This document shows, in pieces, positions 1 to 7,800 of a stretch of DNA of 12,079 nt. Both the position numbers and the translations under genes were made by a program. Positions within the stretch are counted from its first letter, which is position 1, and every line of letters starts with the position of its first letter. A model generated the notes under the pieces. The model was not told where the DNA came from and did no database searches. It saw only the letters and a list, made by a program, of their open reading frames with translations. The stretch is from contig JBGTCY010000112.1 in assembly GCA_041748615.1 (NCBI GenBank), forward strand, positions 1 to 12,079, read 5' to 3'. The stretch is from JBGTCY01 sp041748615. GTDB taxonomy: Bacteria; Bacteroidota; Bacteroidia; Chitinophagales; CAIOSU01.

Positions 1-119
1 TTAACGCTTTCCTGATTTGATGCAATGACATTGTTGGAACTAACATATATGCAGATTTTATTGTTAATCAACTAATTCTCATCAGCTAATCACATCGTCA
101 GGATATTATTCGTTCAGCG

Positions 120-743
120 CTAAAAAATCGCCCCGCTCACTATCCCGCTTGCGGGACCGATTCCCGTTGTTCCCAATGCCCTTACGCGATAATAATAGCG
201 GGTAAGCGGTTTAATTTCCCCCGGCTTCGGGCTATATTTTGCCTGTGAAGTATATGCTGCAAGGGTCCATTGCGCCTCATCCCCAATGCCGTTTTGATTC
301 ATTTCCACAAGATATTGTTTTGCACCGGGCACGGGCGTCCAGATGATTTTCAGGATATTGGTATTGGAATCAAAAATTTTCCTGATGCTGGTGGGTTTTT
401 GCATTTTTATTTCTCCGCTCTTCGTTTTGACGTAGTCGAACCCTGTTGATTCAATGGCTGCGTAATTGGTTGTCTGGATTGAAATCCATCCGCCCAATCT
501 TCTGAGCAGTATTAATAATTGCTCTTTCTTGATGTCACGCTCAAGGATTTGCACTCTTGCGCCATCAGCAGCATTACCGGCAGCAGCTTTCAGTTCAGCG
601 AGACAAGTAGCGATAGATTCGAGCGATGGAGTAGGGTTAGGCGGCAGGTACGTGTTACCCTGCATGGAATAGAGAATAAGATTCCCTTTCATAATGATTT
701 CAGAGATGCTAAGATTGCGCAATCCAAGTTTTAGCCTTGCCAT
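120..743 (-). CDS. Small fibronectin type III domain protein, function unknown
   Basis: A 207-residue protein with an ATG start at 743 and a TAG stop. The N-terminus MARLKLGLRNLSISE, followed by a Pro/Asn stretch (NTYLPPNPTPSL, about residues 31-42), matches my recollection of a Bacteroidota family of about 210 residues annotated only as fibronectin type III proteins. Residues about 43-90 look helical. The C-terminal half (about 115-205) is one FN3 beta-sandwich: it has the strand with a conserved Trp (IIWTPVPGAKQYLVEM) and the YYYRVRAL strand near the end. No signal peptide, membrane helix or sorting tail is visible, so export is not indicated. No operon partner is seen: upstream is an 855-bp repeat-rich spacer and downstream is the window edge. 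The FN3 domain is clear. The role is not known to me. Confidence 0.82.
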   Translation of the reverse strand: MARLKLGLRNLSISEIIMKGNLILYSMQGNTYLPPNPTPSLESIATCLAELKAAAGNAADGARVQILERDIKKEQLLILLRRLGGWISIQTTNYAAIESTGFDYVKTKSGEIKMQKPTSIRKIFDSNTNILKIIWTPVPGAKQYLVEMNQNGIGDEAQWTLAAYTSQAKYSPKPGEIKPLTRYYYRVRALGTTGIGPASGIVSGAIF

Positions 744-844
744 CGTAACAGGTTTTAGTGTTTTTTATATTTATACGACATAAAGATTAAACGGTTGCAT
801 TTGCTACCCGGAGCATTTCGGATGATTCATCCATCATAGCCGCT

Positions 845-886
845 GCTATCCATACGATTGCCATTGCTATCCTTACGATAGCCGTT
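845..886. repeat. 21-bp tandem repeat, two copies
   Basis: Copies at 845-865 and 866-886 share GCTATCC.TACGAT.GCC.TT and differ at three positions. A weaker partial third copy precedes them (about 836-844), and GCTG follows. The second copy contains a small hairpin, GCTATC (866-871) with GATAGC (877-882). The period is a multiple of three and encodes short hydrophobic peptides on both strands, but stop codons lie close by. Confidence 0.65.
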
Positions 887-941
887 GCTGATTTTTAGCT
901 GTCGGTTGATAGGGTGCAACTTTCAACTGAAGATGAGTATT

Positions 942-1099
942 TAGCAGATGCCGGTGAATCGTTAGCGCTTGATTTTAAATACAGAGCAACCGGATAAATG
1001 AGCATAGCAGTTGAAGCAGCATTAATAGCAACTGCTAATCCATGTGTAGCAGATGATTTGTTTAGGGAGTCAGTCGCTTTTGACTATCAATTAAGAGCA
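942..1099. repeat. Degenerate direct repeat, two units about 110 bp apart
   Basis: TAGCAGATG occurs at 942-950 and 1047-1055. The 33-bp blocks at 956-988 and 1067-1099 also align. Read on the plus strand they give ESLALDFKYRA and ESVAFDYQLRA, with several third-base differences, but a stop codon (992-994) lies between the units. A third, inverted relative is visible around 1446-1470. This could be an old coding duplication or a non-coding repeat; I cannot decide. Confidence 0.5.
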
Positions 1100-1445
1100 G
1101 TTCTCAAAATTCTACCACTTGCTCCCTCTCCTTCGGAGCTTATCTATGCAAACATCTTTATGGAACATCCGGCAGACAAGAATTTCGCCTCGCATCAGTC
1201 TCAGCCTCACCCCAAAAGAGAGGGGAGTCCAAGCTAAATACCCAATTAAAAGGAAGCAGTATTTTTTTCTGATTGGAAAGAAAAAACAGTTCGGACACCT
1301 TTTGCTTTGGAGAAGAGCATGATGAGGCTTGCTTCGGAAAAGAACGGAGTATTATTATTTCAATATCACATGTGTGCATAGATAAGTCCTTCGGAGAGGG
1401 ATGGGGTAGGGCAATGAAAAAAGCAATTTTTAGAACTGCCCTTAA
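1091..1445. repeat. Imperfect long inverted repeat, MITE-like or hairpin element
   Basis: Three blocks recur in inverted order on the two sides of a central ~224-bp segment. The outer block 1091-1111 matches the complement of 1425-1445 at 19 of 21 positions. The CCCTCTCC block at 1124-1131 matches the complement of 1393-1400 exactly. The inner block CTTATCTATGCA at 1139-1150 matches the complement of 1375-1386 at 12 of 12. Spacing inside the arms is 12 and 7 bp on the left against 24 and 6 bp on the right. The interior carries two more degenerate CTCTCC/GGAGAG-type motifs in opposite orientation (1203-1230 and 1304-1329). No transposase gene is inside, so if it moved it would be non-autonomous. 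Confidence 0.6.
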
Positions 1446-1598
1446 CTATAAATCAATGGCGATTTACAATAGTAAAAATTTATGATTCGCCTTTGACCCG
1501 GCTACAAGTCACAAATAATCCTGCCACTTCCTTGTTATATTCTGCTGCCGACAACCGTATTGCTGTTAACTTTACGGCTTCTTTTTTCTTTCCGAGTT

Positions 1599-3170
1599 AT
1601 GAAATACTTTTTACTCTTCCTGTTTTCTGCTTCCATTGCTGTTGCGAATACTCCTGACACTGCTGCATTAACAGTTGCCACTCGCCAGGGAATGTTGCGG
1701 GGAACTATTGAAAACGGGGTGTATGTATGGAAGGGCGTGCGCTATGCGCAGCCGCCCGTGAATGAATTGAGATTTAAACGTCCGCAACAATTATCTAAAT
1801 GGGAAGGCGTGCGCAATGCTACAGAATATGGAAATATTGCCTACCAGCCGAATAACAGGCTGAGCAGTGAGGGCAAGATGGATGAAGATTGTTTGTTTCT
1901 GAATGTGTGGGCATCGCCAGAGAAAACGGTAAAAAAGCCGGTGATGTTCTGGATACATGGAGGTGGCTTTGCGCTTGGCGCTGGCTCGGATGAAATGTAT
2001 AACGCCAGTAAACTATGCGCGAAAGGCGATGTAATCGTGGTGACCTTCAATTACCGGATAGGTCCTCTTGGATTCATGTATCTCGACCATTTTAATAATG
2101 ATTCTATACAGTTTGAAAATAATCCTGGCTTGTACGATCAGGCTGCAGCGCTGCAATGGGTAAGGGAAAATATTGAGGCGTTTGGAGGCGACCCCGGCAA
2201 TATCACCATCTTCGGAGAGTCGGCAGGGGGCAACTCCGTTCTGTCGCAAATGGCTTCACCGGTGTCAGAAGGCATGTTTCAAAAAGCCATTGTCCAGAGC
2301 GCAGCCGGATTTGCTGAGTTAAGCAAAAAGGAAGCGGAGATACTGACCGGTAAATTTTTGAAGCTCTTAAACATCACTACCGAAAACATTACCCGGCTCA
2401 ATAGCATTCCTGCTGATTCATTGGTGAAGACCGGAGATAAATTATTTGAAATCGTGTTGAAAAATAATGGGGGCATCTTAACTTTTGCGCCTGTTTACGG
2501 AACTGAATTTCTTCCGCTTCCAGCCGCAGAAGCTATTGCAAATGGATCAGCCCGCAATATCCCCTTGCTGATTGGCACCAATAAGGATGAGGTGAACTTG
2601 TTTGCAAAATCAAAAAATCCTCAATTATTGCAGCCCACAGAAGCTACTGTCTCTCAATTCATGCATAAAATTGGAAGAGCTGATAACCTTGATCAGCTCA
2701 CATCGCTTTATCCGAAATATCCTTCACCTGCTTCCATTCTTTCCATGATTACCGATGTCATTTTTGAACTTCCTGCAAATGAGATTGCCGCCTTCCAGTC
2801 GGTGTTTGCTTCTACCTATTGTTATCGTTTTGACTGGACTTCATTTCTTATTCGCCTTATTAACCTGGACGCCTGTCATGGCATGGAGTTGCCATTTGTT
2901 TTCAATTCGTTTCATTCGTCACCGGGAAAACTGGTATTGAAAGCTTCGAATAACAAGAAGGTGCGGCATCTTTCCGAGAAAATACAATCGGCATGGCTCA
3001 GTTTTGCCCGCACCGGAAAACCGGACGCTGATGATAATTTCTGGCCGCAATACAACCAACAGGCAAGAAATACGATGCTGTTAAACAATACATTTAATCT
3101 TACTTCAGATCCTGCAGGAAAATTCAGACTGGGTTGGGAATCAGCGCTTACCGGATTGCCCGGTAATTGA
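1599..3170 (+). CDS. Secreted type-B carboxylesterase (alpha/beta hydrolase)
   Basis: A serine esterase that hydrolyses carboxylic esters; the natural substrate cannot be read from sequence. I place the start at ATG 1599, giving 523 residues, because it begins a signal peptide (MKYFLLFLFSASIAVA, then NTPD); an upstream in-frame TTG at 1560 would add 13 residues before it. Family landmarks: EDCLFLNVW (from residue 96, type-B signature 2), the oxyanion motif HGGGF (120-124), FGGDPGNITIFGESAGG with nucleophile Ser208, the acid Glu331 in GTNKDEVNLF, and His427 in CHGMELPFVF. The catalytic triad is therefore complete and the length is normal for the family. The protein probably acts in the periplasm or outside the cell. 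It stands alone: the gene to its right is convergent and the spacer to its left is long. Para-nitrobenzyl-esterase-like enzymes share this architecture. Confidence 0.93.
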   Translation: MKYFLLFLFSASIAVANTPDTAALTVATRQGMLRGTIENGVYVWKGVRYAQPPVNELRFKRPQQLSKWEGVRNATEYGNIAYQPNNRLSSEGKMDEDCLFLNVWASPEKTVKKPVMFWIHGGGFALGAGSDEMYNASKLCAKGDVIVVTFNYRIGPLGFMYLDHFNNDSIQFENNPGLYDQAAALQWVRENIEAFGGDPGNITIFGESAGGNSVLSQMASPVSEGMFQKAIVQSAAGFAELSKKEAEILTGKFLKLLNITTENITRLNSIPADSLVKTGDKLFEIVLKNNGGILTFAPVYGTEFLPLPAAEAIANGSARNIPLLIGTNKDEVNLFAKSKNPQLLQPTEATVSQFMHKIGRADNLDQLTSLYPKYPSPASILSMITDVIFELPANEIAAFQSVFASTYCYRFDWTSFLIRLINLDACHGMELPFVFNSFHSSPGKLVLKASNNKKVRHLSEKIQSAWLSFARTGKPDADDNFWPQYNQQARNTMLLNNTFNLTSDPAGKFRLGWESALTGLPGN

Positions 3171-3289
3171 AAAGTGAAGACGGGCTTGCCACTCAACTAT
3201 ACCTGAGTCTATTCAACCGTAATATTTTCTTTGCCTCTGGTATTCTTAGATTTTAATTTCAAACAGGCAAGATCCCTGATAAATTATCA

Positions 3290-3304
3290 CTCGCAAGATG
3301 CGAG
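3290..3304. repeat. Hairpin repeat at a convergent gene junction
   Basis: CTCGCA (3290-3295) and TGCGAG (3299-3304) form a perfect 6-bp stem around a 3-base loop. It lies in the 193-bp gap between the convergent esterase and argH genes. Its surroundings (CGTGGGCGTGGGGAATGAC) resemble intergenic repeats often seen in Bacteroidota. No T-run follows on either strand, so it is not a textbook intrinsic terminator, although it could end transcription from both sides. Confidence 0.5.
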
Positions 3305-3363
3305 CGTGGGCGTGGGGAATGACTAAGCCCCTCAAAAAGTGTTAACTGCAATTGCAATAACAT

Positions 3364-4668
3364 CTATTTTATTCCTTTCATCACCTCCTCCATCATCCTT
3401 CTGATTTCAGCATTGCACAAATTTCCAATGCTTCCTTCGTGGGTGTGTTGGATTTTTTTGGCAGGCTGAAATTTTCCTTGCTGAATATCCAGTCCGACTT
3501 GTTTGTAGGCATCCCGGAACGACATGCCCGCCATCACCAATTTATTGATGGCTTCCACGCTGAACAGTTCATCGAACTTTTTATCATCGAGAATATTTTT
3601 GCGCACACGGATTTCTTTCATGGAAAATATCATCATGCTCAGACAGTCTTTCATAGTATCCACTGCCGGAAACAAAATATCTTTGGTGAGTTGCATATCG
3701 CGGTGATAGCCTGAAGGCAAATTATTGGAAAGTAAAGCCATCTCATTCGGAGCGGCTTGCAAACGATTGCACTTGGCACGCAGCAGTTCAAACACATCGG
3801 GATTTTTTTTGTGCGGCATAATGCTCGAGCCCGTGGTGAGCGAATCGGGAAATGAGAGATACGCAAATTGTTGATTCATATACAAACACACATCGTAAGC
3901 AAAGCGCGACAAGGTGGAAGCAATTGCAGCAAAAGCATTCAGCACGGCTCTTTCGGTTTTGCCGCGTGTCATTTGTGCATAGACGGAATTATAATTCATT
4001 TCCCGAAAACCCAACAACTCGGTTGTCAGTTTGCGGTTGAGCGGAAAAGCAGAGCCAAAACCCGCGCCCGAACCTAAAGGATTTTTATCTACAATTTTGA
4101 AAGCGGCAGCCAGCAGTTCCATATCGTCCACCAGACTTTCGGCATAAGCGCCCAACCATAAACCAAACGAAGAAGGCATGGCTAACTGGAAATGTGTATA
4201 TCCGGGAAGCAATACATTTTTATGTTCTTCGCTGAGTTGCTGCCAACGTTCGAACAACTGAAAAACCAAAGCGGAAATTTCGCGCAGTTCGTGTTTCAAA
4301 TAGAGTTTAATATCCAACAGCACCTGGTCGTTGCGCGAGCGACCGGTATGCAGTTTTTTCCCTGCCTCACCAATGCGCTCGGTCAGTAACTTTTCGACCT
4401 GCGAATGAACATCTTCCACATGCGCTTCAATTTTGAATTCACCATTTTCAATTTCCGTTAAAATGGTTTTCAAGCCTGTATCTAATGCCTGATGTTCTTC
4501 TTGGGAAAGAATACCAATTTCATGCAACATGGCGGCATGAGCGAGAGAACCTTGCACATCAAACTTTGCCAGGCGCATATCCCATTCGCGGTCGTTGCCT
4601 ACGGTGAACCGCTCGGTCATGAGCGAAGTATCATCATGCGTAAATTCTTTTTTCTGCCAGATTTTCAT
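3364..4668 (-). CDS. argH: Argininosuccinate lyase
   Basis: Last step of arginine synthesis: it splits argininosuccinate into arginine and fumarate in the cytoplasm, as a homotetramer of the fumarase/aspartase superfamily. The 434-residue protein starts at ATG 4668 (MKIWQKKEF) and is slightly shorter than the roughly 460 residues of enterobacterial ArgH. Visible landmarks: the HTGRSRNDQ motif (107-115), GYTHFQLAMP with catalytic-region His159, NPLGSGAG (196-203), and the superfamily signature GSSIMPHKKNP (280-290) with the mobile catalytic serine loop. The rest of the chain is helical, as expected. It lies 16 bp downstream of an ArgE-type gene on the same strand, so the two are very likely co-transcribed. 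No other arginine genes are in the window. The start is supported by the family N-terminus and the tight spacing. Confidence 0.97.
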   Translation of the reverse strand: MKIWQKKEFTHDDTSLMTERFTVGNDREWDMRLAKFDVQGSLAHAAMLHEIGILSQEEHQALDTGLKTILTEIENGEFKIEAHVEDVHSQVEKLLTERIGEAGKKLHTGRSRNDQVLLDIKLYLKHELREISALVFQLFERWQQLSEEHKNVLLPGYTHFQLAMPSSFGLWLGAYAESLVDDMELLAAAFKIVDKNPLGSGAGFGSAFPLNRKLTTELLGFREMNYNSVYAQMTRGKTERAVLNAFAAIASTLSRFAYDVCLYMNQQFAYLSFPDSLTTGSSIMPHKKNPDVFELLRAKCNRLQAAPNEMALLSNNLPSGYHRDMQLTKDILFPAVDTMKDCLSMMIFSMKEIRVRKNILDDKKFDELFSVEAINKLVMAGMSFRDAYKQVGLDIQQGKFQPAKKIQHTHEGSIGNLCNAEIRRMMEEVMKGIK

Positions 4669-4684
4669 GGTTTGATTTTTTCGT

Positions 4685-5737
4685 TTAAAAATATTTTATG
4701 CAGGCAGTTATCAACCCGCAATATCCCTCCAACCCCTTTTCTATTTCTTCAATAAAAATAAACTCATCTGCACTGTGCGAGCGAGCCGAATCACCCGGAC
4801 CGATTTTCACCGAAGGGCAGGTGAGCAACGCCTGATCGGAAGTGGTGGGCGAGCCATACAATTCGATATTTAAATCTTGGGCAGCCTTTACCATCGGATG
4901 CTGCATATTGATAAACGAAGGTTTTATTCTAGAAGAGCGCATGGTAATTTCGCTTACAGTATTTTGTTGAATAATGCTCAACACTTCATCGTGTGTATAG
5001 TGTTCATTCAAACGAATGTCCACCGTGAAGCGACATTCTTCCGGAATTTGATTGTGCGCCTGCCCCGCCTGTATGACGGTTACATTCATGTTTACTGCAC
5101 CCAGCCATTCGGAAGTTTTTTCAAACCGGAACGATTGCAGCCACGCGATGTCTTTAAGCGCGAGATAAATGGCGTTGATGCCCTCGTTGCGGGCAGCATG
5201 TCCGGCTTTGCCTTTGGCTACGGCATCGAGCACCATCAGTCCACGTTCTGCTACTGCCATCTTCATCAGCGTGGGTTCGCCCACAATAGCAAAATCAATC
5301 TTGCCCAAGTCATTTAAAATACTTTCGATGCCACCTGTTCCTGAAATTTCTTCTTCGGCAGTGGCGGCATAAATAATATTAAATGGCAGGTTTTCATTTT
5401 TATGAAAATGCAGAAAAGCGCCTGACAAACACACGAGTGCGCCACCGGCATCATTGCTGCCTAAGCCATACAATTTCCCATTTTCAATAGTTGGCTCAAA
5501 AGGGTCACGAGTGTAGCCTTTGTTGGGCTTCACCGTGTCGTGATGCGAGTTGAGCAGCAGGGTAGGTTTTTTGTCACTGAAATAAAAATTTCTTGCCCAG
5601 ACATTGTTGCCTTTCCGCTCCACCGGAATATCGCGTGCTTCGAGAAATGCGGCAATGGCATCTGCCGTTTGATTTTCTTCGCGGCTGAAAGAAGGCAGAG
5701 AGATGAGGTGTTGGAGGAGGTTTGTGAGCGAAGACAT
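4685..5737 (-). CDS. argE: ArgE-type M20 deacylase (N-acetyl- or N-succinyl-ornithine)
   Basis: An M20-family zinc amidohydrolase predicted to remove the N-acyl group from acylornithine, releasing ornithine for arginine synthesis. I use ATG 5737 (MSSLTNLLQHLISLPSFSRE, 350 residues), because this is where family similarity begins; an upstream in-frame ATG at 5794 would add a 19-residue tail. Metal and catalytic residues are all present: H65-x-D67 in NSHHDTVKPN, D96 in GLGSNDAGG, E129/E130 in TAEEEISG, E154 in VGEPT and the C-terminal His in SHSADEF. The dimerisation domain lies at about 165-275. It forms a two-gene operon with argH. Some Bacteroidota use succinylated rather than acetylated intermediates, and the sequence alone does not decide between them. 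An M20 peptidase with another substrate is possible, but the argH linkage argues against it. Confidence 0.87.
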   Translation of the reverse strand: MSSLTNLLQHLISLPSFSREENQTADAIAAFLEARDIPVERKGNNVWARNFYFSDKKPTLLLNSHHDTVKPNKGYTRDPFEPTIENGKLYGLGSNDAGGALVCLSGAFLHFHKNENLPFNIIYAATAEEEISGTGGIESILNDLGKIDFAIVGEPTLMKMAVAERGLMVLDAVAKGKAGHAARNEGINAIYLALKDIAWLQSFRFEKTSEWLGAVNMNVTVIQAGQAHNQIPEECRFTVDIRLNEHYTHDEVLSIIQQNTVSEITMRSSRIKPSFINMQHPMVKAAQDLNIELYGSPTTSDQALLTCPSVKIGPGDSARSHSADEFIFIEEIEKGLEGYCGLITACIKYF

Positions 5738-5774
5738 TAAAAATTGTAGCTGAAAGTATAGAGAATATTGTTTG

Positions 5775-5782
5775 CAAAAATA
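5775..5782 (-). promoter_or_regulatory. Possible Bacteroidota-type -7 promoter element for argE-argH
   Basis: On the minus strand these bases read TATTTTTG, an exact match to the Bacteroidota -7 consensus TAnnTTTG. It lies 37 bp upstream of the argE start codon, which would give a short leader. No clear TTG -33 element sits at the expected distance, so this is a weak prediction in AT-rich DNA. Confidence 0.3.
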
Positions 5783-5944
5783 CTGAACGACCAATAAATA
5801 TTTTTGCGGGGTGAATCGGATTGTTACAGTTCACTCTTCAGACAAGTTGGTATATTTTTTCCGTTAAATTAATTCTAAGACTTGTTGCTTCATGCTTTTT
5901 TTTAATTTTTTAATGCGGGTGGGAATGTGATGGAGTAAATACAT

Positions 5945-6201
5945 TTATCGCTGCATTAATCTAATCTTTTCATCTACATCTTTAACAGTGTCTTTTCTCC
6001 ATTCACCGACACAATATTGAATAATTTTACAATCTTATCTTTTGATTCCTATTCTGGTAGCACTAATATTTCCTTTTACTGAGTTAAACCAATCTATAGA
6101 AACAGATTTAAGCGGCATCTTTACTTTCCATTATACCAGTAGTATTTTATCTCTAATTCACTATCAAACATGTCATAGTTCAAACTAATGCAGTCTTGGA
6201 A
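5945..6201 (-). pseudogene. Decayed gene remnant, unknown family (one frameshift, one stop)
   Basis: Read from 6201 downward the minus strand gives FQDCISLNYDMFDSELEIKY and then YWYNGK, followed by a stop. Losing the effect of one missing base at about 6124-6126 lets the frame continue as VKMPLKSVSIDWFNSVKGNI and then SATRIGIKR. An internal TAA (6035-6037), which a single C-to-T change in CAA would explain, is followed by DCKIIQYCVGEWRKDTVKDV and DEKIRLMQR with a normal TAA stop at 5945-5947. The pieces have ordinary soluble-protein composition, with several Trp, Tyr and Asp/Glu-Lys pairs, which random AT-rich DNA seldom gives. The 5' part is missing; the GlpD stop lies only 42 bp away. I do not recognise the family. 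Sequencing error is less likely here because two different types of lesion are needed. Confidence 0.55.
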
Positions 6202-6243
6202 TTAATATGCTACCCCTCTATACCTCAGATCGGAAAATGCGCC

Positions 6244-7800
6244 TTAGCTGAAATACCGGTTTTTATATTGACTGATTTCATCTTGAGATTCTTCCGCTGT
6301 CCAGCCGTTTTCTTGCTGTAATATCCTGGCGGCTTTTTCGACAACGGCATTTCTTTCATGGCAGCCTTGCAATACGAAACTGAGAGAGAATCTGCGGGTG
6401 AGTAAATCATCTAAATGGTAGCAGGATAGGATTCTGATAAAGTAGATTGCTTCGGCAACTGTTGCGTCAAAATCGGGATGCAGGCGCGTGGTATTTTCCG
6501 GGTGTTCGCGGGCGATGGAAAATATTTCAATTGCTTTTTCTAAATATTTTTCACGGATGTGGTCGGTGAATTTTTCCGGGAGGTCAGCGGCATCGTCTTG
6601 CGGTATCAGGCTTTGAGCTGATGCAGGAATATTTTCCGGGGGAAGAATTTTTTTTGAGAGTTCTTCGAGCATGGATTCCGCCATCGAATGAAAGCTTGTG
6701 AGTTTGCCGCCCATGATGTTAAGGAGGTTATCACCCTGCCACCAGATTTTGTAGTCGCGGGAGCGGTCGTAGCTGGCGGCACAGTCGCTGTAGAGCGGAC
6801 GTAATCCTGAATAGACATGCAGGATATCGTCCCGAGTGATTTGAAGGACAGGGGAGAACTTCCGGATGGATTTTAAAATGTATTCAACATCTTCGCTCTG
6901 TGGAACCGGATGGTCAAGGTCGCCATGATAATCGGTATCTGTGGTGCCGATGATGACACTGTTGTTTTCCCACGGAACGGAGTACAACAGGCGGCTGTCG
7001 CCATCATGAGAGGGAATAATCACCGCGTTGTCAAACGGGAAACGCGCCTTGGGCAGAACAATGTGAACGCCTTTGCTGGGCGCTGCATAGCGTTCAGAGT
7101 GCGAGGTCAGCAGTTTTAATACTTCATCCATCCAGACTCCGCTCGCGTTCAAAATGTAGCGGGCGTTGAAGCGCCTGTTTTGATGTTCAAGATGGTCAAA
7201 GCAGTGAATTACGCTGACGGGTTTATCAGCGCTCATGCCTGTTACTTCGCAATAATTCAACGCGTAAGCGTTGCCGGTTCGCTGCGCGTCATCCAGCACT
7301 TCGTTGCACAGGCGCGCGTCATTGGTGACCGCGTCATAGTAAATAAATCCGCCCTGCAAGCCATCGTGATTGATGTCGGGGAACAACCGGATGATATCTG
7401 CTTTTTCAAAGTAGCGGTAGTCGGGCAGGGTTTCGTCATTGCTCAGAAAATGATAAATCGCCATCCCCACGCGATACTTAAATGTGGAATCATAGACCGG
7501 GAACAGGAAGGGGAGGGGCTTCACCAAATGCGGGTAAGTTTTCAGCAGGTAGTTCCGTTCGTCAAGACTTTCTTTAATCATGCCGATTTTGCCGTATTTC
7601 AAATAGCGGATGCCGCCATGAATGAGCTTGGCGGATTTGCTGCTGGTGCCGCTGGCAAAATCACCTTTTTCAAGCAGGAGACAACGGTAGCCTGTTCGGG
7701 CGGCTTCCATCAGAATTCCCGCGCCCGTGATGCCACCGCCAATTATAATCAGGTCGAAAATTTCATTTTCAATAGCGGAGATGTCCGTTTTTCTTTTCAA
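6244..7800 (-). CDS. glpD: FAD-dependent glycerol-3-phosphate dehydrogenase
   Basis: Oxidises sn-glycerol 3-phosphate to dihydroxyacetone phosphate and passes electrons to quinone at the inner face of the cytoplasmic membrane. The 518-residue length fits the family (about 500-550). The FAD dinucleotide motif is at the N-terminus (DLIIIGGGITGAGILMEAA, about 16-34), followed by the GlpD motif EKGDFASGTSSKSAKLIHGG (about 44-63). The oxidoreductase domain continues with SKGVHIVLP, IIGTTDTDYHGD and the GLRPL motif. The C-terminal alpha-helical DAO_C domain occupies about 390-515. The first codon is TTG at 7800; no ATG or GTG is available between it and the FAD motif, so a TTG start is the best choice. 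It is the last gene of a tight operon, 11 bp after the small membrane protein gene and downstream of the AGPS-like gene. A free-standing glycerol catabolic role is also possible. Confidence 0.94.
   Translation of the reverse strand: MKRKTDISAIENEIFDLIIIGGGITGAGILMEAARTGYRCLLLEKGDFASGTSSKSAKLIHGGIRYLKYGKIGMIKESLDERNYLLKTYPHLVKPLPFLFPVYDSTFKYRVGMAIYHFLSNDETLPDYRYFEKADIIRLFPDINHDGLQGGFIYYDAVTNDARLCNEVLDDAQRTGNAYALNYCEVTGMSADKPVSVIHCFDHLEHQNRRFNARYILNASGVWMDEVLKLLTSHSERYAAPSKGVHIVLPKARFPFDNAVIIPSHDGDSRLLYSVPWENNSVIIGTTDTDYHGDLDHPVPQSEDVEYILKSIRKFSPVLQITRDDILHVYSGLRPLYSDCAASYDRSRDYKIWWQGDNLLNIMGGKLTSFHSMAESMLEELSKKILPPENIPASAQSLIPQDDAADLPEKFTDHIREKYLEKAIEIFSIAREHPENTTRLHPDFDATVAEAIYFIRILSCYHLDDLLTRRFSLSFVLQGCHERNAVVEKAARILQQENGWTAEESQDEISQYKNRYFS

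Larger units (their letters stand above)
744..1598. other. Repeat-rich intergenic spacer without a convincing gene
   Basis: This 855-bp stretch separates the FN3 gene from the esterase. The longest open frames are under 80 codons, have no family features and overlap degenerate repeats on both strands. It holds a 21-bp tandem repeat (845-886), a dispersed duplication (942-1099), an imperfect inverted repeat (1091-1445) and four degenerate copies of a CCCTCTCC-type motif. I could not place a promoter for either flanking gene with confidence. Confidence 0.7.

Noticed and set aside
1..119. Possible gene or RNA at the left edge
   Set aside because: AT-rich DNA with no open frame of note and no tRNA-like fold; nothing can be supported.
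998..1237. A 79-codon plus-strand open frame in the spacer
   Set aside because: It runs through the duplication and inverted repeat and ends in the CTCTCC-type motif, so repeats explain it better than a gene.
845..1445. CRISPR array
   Set aside because: The repeats are few, unequal in length, degenerate and not separated by regular spacers, and no cas gene is nearby.
4877..5317. A 146-codon plus-strand open frame inside argE
   Set aside because: It is antisense to a complete M20 enzyme with all its catalytic residues; its composition is that of a shadow frame.
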